NCBI RefSeq assembly: GCF_019704555.1
Contig: NZ_AP024745.1
Span: 11,211,501-11,275,500 of the forward strand
Direction of reading: 5' to 3'
DNA: 64,000 nt
Source of the DNA: Actinoplanes sp. L3-i22
Lineage (GTDB): Bacteria; Actinomycetota; Actinomycetes; Mycobacteriales; Micromonosporaceae
Part shown: piece after piece, positions 25,279 through 32,857 of the stretch
Layout: each line of letters starts with the position of its first letter
How positions within the stretch are numbered: the first letter of the stretch is position 1
Position numbers and translations under genes: made by a program
The notes under the pieces: model-generated
The model's input: only the letters and a program-made list of their open reading frames with translations
Told to the model about the DNA's origin: nothing
Database searches by the model: none

Positions 25279-28158
25279 TCAGCTCAGCTTGAAGCCGGCG
25301 AAGACCGCGGCGAGGTCCTTCTGCGACGCGTCCCAGTCGTCTTCCATGGCGTACCAGCGGATCTCGTAGGTCATGCCGCCGACCTTGAAGCCACGCACCA
25401 GGACCCGCTGCTTCCCGCCGTTGCCGGTGCTGCGGTAGTACTGCCAGTCGGCGGCCGGCCGGCCCTGGTAGGTGGTCTTCTCCAGGCTGATCTGCCCCTG
25501 GAACCCGGACGGGCGAGGATTCAGCGGGAACATCGTCGCCGCGTCTCCGCCGCCGCCGTAGTGGAAGATGTACAGCTGCCGGCCGTTCCAGTCGGCCTCG
25601 TCGGCGCTGCCACTGGCGCTCGCCGGCACCGCGACCGAGTAGCCGCTCCCCGACAGCGTCTTCCAGCCGGCCGGGACGGTCGCGGCCGGGGCGCTGGACG
25701 CCGGCGGGGCCGAGGTCGGCTTGCTCGCCGCCGGGCTGCCGGCACCCTTGCTCGACTGCGCGGCCGGGGACTTGCCGCCCACCGCCGCCGGGTTCGTCGC
25801 CTTCGGGCCGGCCTGCTTCTCGTCGCCGCCGCCGAACGCCTGCACCAGGATGATGCCGACGAGCAGCACGAACGTCAGGACGATGGACGCGCCGATGATC
25901 GCCTGGCGACGGGTCAGGGTGGTGCCGAAAATCGTGATGCCGTCGATCCGGCGGACCGGCGGGCGGGTGGAGATCGGGGTCCAGGCCGGACGGTTCGACG
26001 GGGTGAACCCGGCGCCGCCGGGCCCGCCGCCCTGGCCGCCGTTCCCACCGTGCGGACCGCCGTTCCCACGCTGCGGACCGCGGCGAGCCGCCGGCATCGA
26101 GCTGACGACGCGGGTGGCGCCGTCGTCCGGGGTGGCGGCCGGGGGCTGCGGGGCCATCGCGGCGAAGTTGACGACCGAGGTCCGGTCCTCGTCGACCGGC
26201 GCCGGGGCGGGTCGCTGACCGGGGGTCAGGGGCGTTGCCGGGCGCTGGGCGACGGCCGGCTCGGCCTTGGTGGGCTCAGCCTTGGCGGGCTCCGCCGCTT
26301 CCGGCTCCGGGTCGGGCGTCGGCTCGGCGGGCGCTTCCGCCACCGCCGGGCTCTCAGGCGTCTCGGCAACCGCCTCGGGAGCGTCCTCGACCGGCGCGAC
26401 CGGCTCGGCGCTGTCCGATTCGGCCTGGTCAACATCGGACTTCGAGGGCTCCGCCTCGTACGTCTCAATGGTGGTTTTCCCGGCCGGAGCGGTGACGCTC
26501 TCGTCGGCCTGAGCCGGCGTGGTTTCCGCCTTTTCCGACTTCTCGGTCTCGGCGTGTTCCGGCTCGGGCCGCTCCGGCTCGGGCTCGGCCGGGGTGGCCG
26601 CGGCCTCGGGCTCCGGCGCGGGCGTCTCGATCGACGGCACCTCGGCGGGCGTCGCCGGCTCGTCCTCGGCGGTCTCGGCGACCGCGTCCGGGACCGCGAC
26701 CACGGGGTATGCGCCGGTCGCGGCGGCGAGGGAGGCCTCGTGCTCCGGCGCGGCCTGCTTACGGCGGTTGGCGGCCACGTCGGCGGCGGTGAAACCGACC
26801 CGTGCGGTGTTGACCACGCGGGCGGACGGCTCAGCCGGGGTCGCGCGGCCGGGGACCGAACCCGCAGCGGTGCCGCGAGCCGGAGGCGTCTGGCGCGGAC
26901 CCGCGGGATCGGCCGGGCCACGGGTGCCGGGCGTTTCGGACGGCTTGCCGGGTTCGTCGCGGACCGCCGGGCCGTCGAGCTTCGTCGCGTCCAGCGGCTT
27001 CTGCGCCGGACGCACCGGGGGCGCGGGCGGCACCGGGTTGCCCACCGTGGCGCGGCCGGGCGCGAAACTCGACCGGCCGACCGGCGGGGCCGGCGGACGG
27101 CCCTGACCGTTATTGCCCACGCCGCCGGGACCGCTCTGCGAACGGCCCTGCGCGTCACCCGGACGGGACGCCGCCGGCGGGCGCGGCGTCGGGACGACCG
27201 GGGCGGAGCCGGTGGCGGTGACGAAACCGCTGCCCGGCAGCACCGGCGGGCCACCCGGGCCGCTCGGCAACGACGGCCGCTCACGGCCGACCCCCGGCCG
27301 GCGCATGGTCGGGCTCATCGGGAAGCTGATCTTCGCCCGGCGGCCGGCGGCCCGCGCCAGCAGCCGCTCCGCCTCGTCGGCATCGATGCGATGTGCGGGA
27401 TCTTTCCGCAACAACCCATTGAGTACGGGCTTGAGCGGGCCCGCGTTCCGCGACGGCGGAACGTTCTCGGTGGCCAGCGCGGCCAGCGTGGCGATCGCCG
27501 ACGGGCGGGCGAACGGCGACTGGCCCTCGACCGCGGCGTACAGCGTCGCGCCGAGCGACCAGAGGTCCGCGGCGGGGCCGGCGGTGCCGTCCCGGGCGCG
27601 CTCGGGAGCGATGTAGGCCGGAGAGCCGAGGACGAGACCGGTGCGCGTCACGTTCGGGTCACCGGGAACGGTGGCGAGACCGAAATCGGTCAGCACTACG
27701 CGGCCGTCGCCACCCATCAGCACGTTGCCCGGCTTGATGTCGCGGTGCACGACGCCGGCCCGGTGCGCGGCCTTCAGCGCGTTCAGCACGCCGAGGCCGA
27801 TCTCCGCGGTGCGGACCGCGTTGTACGGCCCGTCGGCGGCGAGCACGTCCTGCAGCGAGCGGGACGGCACGTACTCCATGACGATCCACGGGTCGGCGTC
27901 CGTCCGCAGCACGTCGAAGACGCGGACCACGTTGATGTTGTTGAGGCGGGCGATGGCCCGGGCCTCACGCAGGGAACGCTCGCGCATCTCCTGCCGCTCG
28001 GACGGCGTCAGCCCAGGCGGGGGGACCAGTTCCTTGATGGCGACCTCGCGGTGCAGGACGACATCGGTCGCCCGCCAGACGCGACCCATCCCGCCCTGAC
28101 CGAGCGGCGCGATGAGCCGGTACCGATCAGCGACAATGAGCGGGGGAGAAGAAGACAT
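25279..28158 (-). CDS. Receptor-type Ser/Thr protein kinase with long disordered linker
   Basis: The 959-residue product has a Hanks-type kinase domain (about 10-270): glycine loop GQGGMGRV (20-27), Lys42 in VAIKEL, HRDIKPGN (138-145), DFGLA (158-162) and APERA. A Pro/Ala/Glu-rich linker of about 470 residues follows, then one transmembrane helix (about 750-772) and an extracytoplasmic domain of about 120 residues with GYSVAVPASASGS and YEIRWYAMEDDWDASQKDL. There are no PASTA repeats. The kinase and the external domain resemble the kinase at 44945-46879, so the two are paralogues. ATG 28158 chosen; GTG 28161 is immediately before it. The gene is divergent from accE. Confidence 0.92.
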   Translation of the reverse strand: MSSSPPLIVADRYRLIAPLGQGGMGRVWRATDVVLHREVAIKELVPPPGLTPSERQEMRERSLREARAIARLNNINVVRVFDVLRTDADPWIVMEYVPSRSLQDVLAADGPYNAVRTAEIGLGVLNALKAAHRAGVVHRDIKPGNVLMGGDGRVVLTDFGLATVPGDPNVTRTGLVLGSPAYIAPERARDGTAGPAADLWSLGATLYAAVEGQSPFARPSAIATLAALATENVPPSRNAGPLKPVLNGLLRKDPAHRIDADEAERLLARAAGRRAKISFPMSPTMRRPGVGRERPSLPSGPGGPPVLPGSGFVTATGSAPVVPTPRPPAASRPGDAQGRSQSGPGGVGNNGQGRPPAPPVGRSSFAPGRATVGNPVPPAPPVRPAQKPLDATKLDGPAVRDEPGKPSETPGTRGPADPAGPRQTPPARGTAAGSVPGRATPAEPSARVVNTARVGFTAADVAANRRKQAAPEHEASLAAATGAYPVVAVPDAVAETAEDEPATPAEVPSIETPAPEPEAAATPAEPEPERPEPEHAETEKSEKAETTPAQADESVTAPAGKTTIETYEAEPSKSDVDQAESDSAEPVAPVEDAPEAVAETPESPAVAEAPAEPTPDPEPEAAEPAKAEPTKAEPAVAQRPATPLTPGQRPAPAPVDEDRTSVVNFAAMAPQPPAATPDDGATRVVSSMPAARRGPQRGNGGPHGGNGGQGGGPGGAGFTPSNRPAWTPISTRPPVRRIDGITIFGTTLTRRQAIIGASIVLTFVLLVGIILVQAFGGGDEKQAGPKATNPAAVGGKSPAAQSSKGAGSPAASKPTSAPPASSAPAATVPAGWKTLSGSGYSVAVPASASGSADEADWNGRQLYIFHYGGGGDAATMFPLNPRPSGFQGQISLEKTTYQGRPAADWQYYRSTGNGGKQRVLVRGFKVGGMTYEIRWYAMEDDWDASQKDLAAVFAGFKLS

Positions 28159-28259
28159 CACGCAGAAAATACCTGGTTCTGTCGAGCGGCCGCGAATTGA
28201 TCAGCCGAGTGTGGGACACGTGTCACCGGAAGCCGGGGCACCCGTCGTACGCTCGGCCA

Positions 28260-28463
28260 ATGAATGAGGAACCGCTGGTCGGAGTCGTACGTGGAAGCCT
28301 AGACGATCATGAGCTCGCCGCTCTGGTCGCCATCCTGGCAGTCGGATCTACTTCGGTCAATTCCTCGACCCCGCCCCGCACCGCCTCAGACTGGATCCGA
28401 TCAGGGCGTCCGTCCGCCGGGGCACGCTCCTGGAAGACCTCCGCACTCCCCCGGCTGCACTAG
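28260..28463 (+). CDS. accE: Acyl-CoA carboxylase epsilon subunit
   Basis: The 67-residue product reads EEPLVGVVRGSLDDHELAAL at the N-terminus and ends in the basic tryptophan-containing pattern SDWIRSGRP...SWKTSALPRLH, which is the recognisable shape of the actinobacterial AccE/PccE subunit that stabilises the alpha-beta carboxylase complex. The ATG at 28260 fits the family length (about 60-80). In streptomycetes this gene follows the beta-subunit gene directly; here it is 4.4 kb away, separated by the three minus-strand genes, and upstream of the inserted WXG100/mycosin module. A divergent promoter with the kinase gene is expected in 28159-28259. Confidence 0.82.
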   Translation: MNEEPLVGVVRGSLDDHELAALVAILAVGSTSVNSSTPPRTASDWIRSGRPSAGARSWKTSALPRLH

Positions 28464-28533
28464 TCACCCGCTCTGTCCACAGGCTCTTCCACAGGGGTCG
28501 ATGTAGCGTGCGGTGAGCGGCTAACCTCGCTGC

Positions 28534-29178
28534 GTGGCTCCCAACGACGACCTATGGCGCGACGACGGTCACATCTCGGCCGACATCACCGCGATGGAAG
28601 ACTTCGCCAAAAAACTTCTGGCGTACGTCGACGACCACTACGCGCCGTCCGCCGACACGCTCGCGAACCGGATGTTGTCCGGCCTGCCCCCGACCGACAG
28701 CCAATTCGGCGAGCTGTCCGCGTTCGTGACGGTGCTGGCCTCCGCGCAGGACACCTGCCAGCAGAACATCTACAACTTCGCGAACGGCACCCACGGCTTC
28801 GCCAAAGCAGCCGAACAGGTGAGCGCGCAGTACCGAGGCTCGGACGCATTCGCCCACGCCCGCCTGTCCGACGTCGAGTCGGCGCTGGTGACGGCCGGCC
28901 TGCTGCCACCGTCGGCGACTCCGCCCGGTTCCTCATCGGCTGCCTCGTCAGGTGGGGTTTCTGACCGCCTGGCCGAGGCGTTCGCCTCCGACCATTCCGT
29001 CCCGTTCGACCCCTCGGCGGGATCGTCCCCACCGCCGCCCAGCCCAGCGTCACCGCCGCCATCGTCGTCACCGCCGCAGGCAGCGCCATCGTCGCCGGCA
29101 GCGCCGCTGTCGTCCTCGCCGTCCTCGCCGTCACCGTCCTCGCCGTCACCGTCGCCGTCAGCCAAGGGGGAGGCCTGA
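28534..29178 (+). CDS. WXG100-like secreted protein with Ser/Pro-rich tail
   Basis: The 214-residue product has two helices separated by a turn (about 18-48 and 58-98) in the size range of WXG100 proteins, although the turn reads MLSGLPP rather than WxG. After the second helix comes YRGSD (100-104), a match to the YxxxD/E type VII export signal. The rest (about 120-214) is a low-complexity Ser/Pro tail (SPSSPSPSPS). No signal peptide is seen, as expected for type VII substrates. The GTG at 28534 starts the three-gene unit; the stop overlaps the next start (TGATG). Assignment as an ESX substrate is an inference from architecture. Confidence 0.72.
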   Translation: MAPNDDLWRDDGHISADITAMEDFAKKLLAYVDDHYAPSADTLANRMLSGLPPTDSQFGELSAFVTVLASAQDTCQQNIYNFANGTHGFAKAAEQVSAQYRGSDAFAHARLSDVESALVTAGLLPPSATPPGSSSAASSGGVSDRLAEAFASDHSVPFDPSAGSSPPPPSPASPPPSSSPPQAAPSSPAAPLSSSPSSPSPSSPSPSPSAKGEA

Positions 29179-30482
29179 TGTTCGCCGAGTTCGACAACAA
29201 AGGCGGGACGGACTGGGCGCAAAAGAGCGTCCCGCAGATGTGGTCCATGCTGGCCGCCCACGACGGAACAGCCCACAAGAACTTGCTGGTCACGTGGCGA
29301 CAGTCCGCCGACCTGCTGATCGACCACCTGTCCCGGGTGAAGCGCTACCGGGACAACCTCGCCGAGGCCTGGCCCCCGGACAAGAGCCAGGCAGCCGCAA
29401 AGTACATGGACCGCCTGGACGACCTGATCGGCCACCTGAGCAGCACCTACCACGCAACCGTGGAAAACCATCGAGCCTTGGGCATCGCAACGTCCGCCCT
29501 GGTCGGCGCCCGGCTCAAGCTGGAGTCGATCTATCGACAGCACATGGCCAGCCAGCAGGAACTGGACGCCTACACCCGGAAGTTGGAGACCAATCAGCAA
29601 GTGACCGGCAAGTACCGCCCGATCACTCTGAACCCACCGACGGCGGCGCAGGCTCGCCAGGCCGAGCTCCAATTGCAGGCCCAGTCCGTGATGTCCAACC
29701 TGAGCACAGACTTGGCCCAAGCCCAGCTCAACATCACCACGCCAAAGCTTTACAGCCCCTATGGGAAGTTTTACGAAAGCGAGCCATTCAATCCGGACGG
29801 AATCGGATCAACGGCGCCTTTCCCCACCAGCAGCCCTTCGGCGGGAGGTTCGCCGACCACGCCTTCCGCTTCCTCAGCAACTCAAACCTACCAAACAAAT
29901 CCGATTTCCAATTCCTCGCACATCGCGCAATCCGCCATACAGCAGACTGGGCAGCAAGGCCCCCCTTTGAGTGGACCAACTCCGCCTTCCGCAGAGCTAG
30001 ATGTTCCCCCTTCAGTACCGACTCAACCGAACAAAGTAACTCAACTCTCGAACAACCCAAACAGCTTCATCCCAATATCAGGTACCACTCCCTTCTCGCC
30101 GCAGCCAACCTACCCTCGATCCTCGACCTACCCTCTACAGGAATCAACTAGTTCAGAACTTCGTAAAACGCAAAATCCGATTACTGGCGGAATAATCGGT
30201 GGCCCCCCGCCCACAGGAGGCACCCGTCCAGGGATGAACACCCCTCGAACTCGGCAAGTAAATCCAGTCGGCGGGATCATCGGCGGCCATGGTGCCGCTA
30301 CTGGAAGTCCCATTGGGCCCGGCAAGAAATCCGGTTCGCGCGATGACGAAACAACAAGAAAGAGCTGGGATCCGGACGACCCATGGGCCACGGAAGAAGG
30401 AATCAGCCCAATTCTGCTTCCTCCTGAAAAGAAAGCAATCGACCCAGGCCCCGCTATCGGGCTACCGCCATATGGCGGCTAA
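29178..30482 (+). CDS. PPE/EspB-like helical protein with Gly/Pro-rich tail
   Basis: The 434-residue product has a helical N-terminal region (about 15-215) with several tryptophans and WPPDKSQAAAKYMDRL (65-80), which resembles the W-x-G/P followed by SxxAA helix of PPE and EspB-type type VII substrates. From about 215 the chain is Ser/Thr/Pro/Asn-rich and then contains GGIIGGPPPTGG and GGIIGGHGAA, with an acidic Trp-containing block (SWDPDDPWATEEG) before the end. Base composition drops in the second half. It overlaps the upstream gene by the TGATG junction, and the mycosin-type protease gene starts within its last codons. No signal peptide or membrane helix. Function inferred only. Confidence 0.68.
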   Translation: MFAEFDNKGGTDWAQKSVPQMWSMLAAHDGTAHKNLLVTWRQSADLLIDHLSRVKRYRDNLAEAWPPDKSQAAAKYMDRLDDLIGHLSSTYHATVENHRALGIATSALVGARLKLESIYRQHMASQQELDAYTRKLETNQQVTGKYRPITLNPPTAAQARQAELQLQAQSVMSNLSTDLAQAQLNITTPKLYSPYGKFYESEPFNPDGIGSTAPFPTSSPSAGGSPTTPSASSATQTYQTNPISNSSHIAQSAIQQTGQQGPPLSGPTPPSAELDVPPSVPTQPNKVTQLSNNPNSFIPISGTTPFSPQPTYPRSSTYPLQESTSSELRKTQNPITGGIIGGPPPTGGTRPGMNTPRTRQVNPVGGIIGGHGAATGSPIGPGKKSGSRDDETTRKSWDPDDPWATEEGISPILLPPEKKAIDPGPAIGLPPYGG

Positions 30483-31572
30483 AGTGGCGCGACGCCTCAT
30501 CAACGCAGGGCTAGCCATGTCCGTGGCGGTGCCAAATGCGACCCTTCTCCGCGCGGACCCAGTGCGTGACGCTGAATGGTTCCTCGACTACCTCAAGATC
30601 GACAAGGCCCACTCGATAAGCATGGGCGCAGGCGTCACCGTCGCGATAACTGACACCGGCATCGACCCTCACGAGGATTTCATCCACAACATTATCCCCG
30701 GCATCGACTTGATAACAGGTGACATTGGCCAGGAAAAAGTCGACATCGACGGACACGGAACCGGGATGGCAGGCCTCATAGCCGCCCATGGGCACGGTTC
30801 CGGGGCAGGAATAATTGGCATCGCTCCACAATCGCATTTGCTGCCAATTAAGGTAGCTGAAGCCTCCTCATTACCGTCTCAGTTAGCGGCCGGAATCAAG
30901 TTTGCCGCCACGTCCGGCGCGCAAGTAATTAACGTATCGACAGGAACATCACCGTCTAAAGAGCTCATAGATTCTATAGGCCTCGCAACAAAAGAGGACG
31001 CCGTTGTTGTTGCCAGCTCAGGAAATGACTTCAATGCGTCTCAGATTGCTTACCCCGCCGCGATTCCGGGAGTACTGGCGGTAGGCGCCGTCGACCAGAA
31101 CGGAAACGTTGCATCCTTCTCTAAATCTGGACAGAACCTCGGAATTTGCGCCCCCGGAACCGATATAGTCACAACCGGACTAAATCAGAAATACAGCAAG
31201 ACTGACGGCACCTCTGCGTCCACTGCGATTGTTTCGGGGGCGGCGGCGCTGGTTCGGGCCAGGTTTCCTGGGATTTCGGCTCGCGAGACTATTCATCGGC
31301 TTACTGCAACGGCTACTGATATTGGGCCGCCTGGGCGGGACGAGCAGTGTGGGTTTGGTGTGCTCAATATTGTTAAGGCGCTGACTGCGGATGTGCCGCC
31401 GCTTGATGGTGAGGTCAGTTCCGGGGCTACGGGGGCGTCTAGCGCGGCGGAGCCTGGTGATGCTGGGCCTGGGCTTAAGAACGGGATTCTTGGGGGGATT
31501 GCCGCCGTACTTGCGGGTGGGGTTTTGGTTGGCTTTCTTGTTGTTCGGCGGCGGGGGCGGAAGCCGGTTTGA
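30472..31572 (+). CDS. Mycosin-type S8 subtilase, membrane-anchored
   Basis: The 366-residue product has a short N-terminal secretion segment (ARRLINAGLAMSVAVP, about 6-21), a subtilisin-like domain and a C-terminal transmembrane helix (about 333-353, GGIAAVLAGGVLVGFLVV) with a basic tail. The catalytic triad is visible: Asp in ITDTGIDP (about 57-64), His in DGHGTGMAGLIAAHG, and Ser in GTSASTAIVSGAAALVRA. These features match the mycosin proteases (MycP) of type VII systems. Two in-frame TTA leucine codons occur at 30871 and 30883. Hand-counted GC at 30841-30900 is 31/60, far below neighbouring genes. ATG 30472 overlaps the previous gene by 11 bp. Confidence 0.85.
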   Translation: MAAKVARRLINAGLAMSVAVPNATLLRADPVRDAEWFLDYLKIDKAHSISMGAGVTVAITDTGIDPHEDFIHNIIPGIDLITGDIGQEKVDIDGHGTGMAGLIAAHGHGSGAGIIGIAPQSHLLPIKVAEASSLPSQLAAGIKFAATSGAQVINVSTGTSPSKELIDSIGLATKEDAVVVASSGNDFNASQIAYPAAIPGVLAVGAVDQNGNVASFSKSGQNLGICAPGTDIVTTGLNQKYSKTDGTSASTAIVSGAAALVRARFPGISARETIHRLTATATDIGPPGRDEQCGFGVLNIVKALTADVPPLDGEVSSGATGASSAAEPGDAGPGLKNGILGGIAAVLAGGVLVGFLVVRRRGRKPV

Positions 31573-31745
31573 AGTGCTGCGGGGCTGGTCTGGCCTGCTG
31601 GCTGCGCGGTTCAACCACGCTTGGGCGGGGCCCGGGTCTGCTGCGAGGACGTGAACGTGCGGCTGCGGCGTGAGCGGCCTTGGGCTGGGTGGTGCGGCTG
31701 CTGGTCGGGCGGGGTGGCTGCTGGCTGAGTGGTGCGGCCACTGGC

Positions 31746-31773
31746 GGGGTGGGGCACGGGTTGGTGGGGTGGG
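31746..31773 (+). other. Guanine-quadruplex motif upstream of maf
   Basis: The 288-bp gap 31573-31860 has no gene and is strikingly G/T-rich on the plus strand. Within it GGGG-T-GGGG-CAC-GGG-TTGGT-GGGG-T-GGG gives five to six G-runs of three or more with short spacers, a canonical G-quadruplex pattern. It ends about 88 bp before the maf start, so it could affect the promoter or the 5' leader. Confidence 0.5.
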
Positions 31774-31860
31774 TGGTGGTGACTGGGTTGGTGGGATTAC
31801 CGGTGGAAGATGGGGCTTGCGTGCACTTTTGGGTGGCCAGGGCTTGTAGTCTCATTTTTT

Positions 31861-32475
31861 GTGCAGAGTGACAACGCGTATCGGCTGATTCTTGCCTCGG
31901 CCAGCCCTGCTCGGCGGGCACTGCTCACCGGGGCCGGGATTGATGCTGAGGTGATCGTCAGTGGGGTGGACGAGAGCGTCGTGGAGGCGGAGGACGCCTA
32001 CACGTTGAGCCTTGCGCTGGCTCGGATGAAGGCTCGGACCGTGGCGGCGGAGCTGCCTGCGGATCCGGCGGCGCTGGTGCTCGGGTGTGACTCCGTGCTG
32101 GCCTTCGAAGGGGAGATCTTCGGGAAGCCGGCCGATGGGCGGGAAGCGGCTCAGCGGTGGATGGCGATGCGGGGGAAGTCCGGGGTGCTGCACACCGGGC
32201 ATCACCTGACCGGGCTGGTCAGCGGGCGGCAGGCGGAAGCGGTCGGGACGACCGTGGTGCACTTCGCCGACGTGACCGATGCGGAGATCGAGGCGTATGT
32301 CGCTTCCGGGGAACCGCTTCAGGTGGCCGGTGCGTTCACGCTGGACGGGCGGGGTGGGGCGTTCGTGGAGCGGATCGAAGGGGACCCCGGCAATGTGATC
32401 GGGCTGTCGCTGCCGCTGCTTCGCACGCTGCTCGCCGAGATGGGTGTTCCGATCATCTCCCTCTGGCGCCGCTGA
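31861..32475 (+). CDS. maf: Maf family nucleotide pyrophosphatase
   Basis: Maf proteins hydrolyse non-canonical nucleoside triphosphates to monophosphates and act as house-cleaning enzymes linked to cell division. The 204-residue product has the N-terminal LILASASPARRALL (about 7-20), LVLGCDSVL (about 77-85, with the general-base Asp), FGKPADGREAAQRW, and TGHHL, followed by LDGRGGAFVERIEGDPGNVIGLSLP. GTG 31861 starts the protein in the family-normal place. In other actinobacteria maf lies between accE and the alpha subunit gene, as here once the inserted module is ignored. Confidence 0.93.
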   Translation: MQSDNAYRLILASASPARRALLTGAGIDAEVIVSGVDESVVEAEDAYTLSLALARMKARTVAAELPADPAALVLGCDSVLAFEGEIFGKPADGREAAQRWMAMRGKSGVLHTGHHLTGLVSGRQAEAVGTTVVHFADVTDAEIEAYVASGEPLQVAGAFTLDGRGGAFVERIEGDPGNVIGLSLPLLRTLLAEMGVPIISLWRR

Positions 32476-32857
32476 TCTTGGGGCGCGGCGTCATTGAGTG
32501 CGCTTGTCGCCCTTAACGAGTACTCCCGCAGCCCTTGGCAGCGAGGCAGCGGCACGCCCCGACCAGGCGGGCAGCGAGGGCCGGCTGCTGTGCCGCGCCG
32601 GCGCCCGGCGGGTCGACAGCGGGACAGCAAGCCATTGGGCCGAGCCGTGGCGGCAAGAGAAGCGGCTGACAGAAGCGGCAAGGCAGCCGGCCGGCGGAAG
32701 CGGCGAGGCAGGCGGCCGGCGGAAGCGGCAGGCGGAGCCGACAAAGACAAGCGCAGGCAGAAGCGGCAAGAAGTACAGCCAGCGGAGCGGCAAGAAGAAC
32801 ATGAGTAGCCCTCGGACGGGCCGCGACGCCAGGCTGAACTGCCGTTAGGCTCTAGCC
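32476..32857. other. Gap between maf and accA-type gene, with 25-bp tandem repeat
   Basis: No convincing gene is present in these 382 bp. Two overlapping plus-strand frames (about 32494-32808 and 32498-32848) encode low-complexity Arg/Ala/Gly/Gln sequence without similarity. A purine-rich 25-bp unit beginning GAAGCGGCAAGGCAG occurs at 32672-32696 and, with three changes, at 32697-32721, followed by a partial copy. The promoter of the alpha-subunit gene is expected in the last 100 bp. Confidence 0.55.

Noticed and set aside
24847..28200. Plus-strand open frame of more than 1100 codons opposite the receptor kinase
   Set aside because: It is a shadow of the minus-strand kinase gene; translation is Arg/Gly/Leu repeats with no domain.
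28534..31572. Complete ESX/type VII secretion locus
   Set aside because: No EccB, EccC, EccD or EccE homologue is present; only substrate-like and mycosin-like genes are seen.
32494..32848. Two overlapping frames of 104 and 116 codons before the carboxylase alpha gene
   Set aside because: Composition is low-complexity, follows a tandem repeat in the DNA, and has no similarity I can recall; treated as non-coding.
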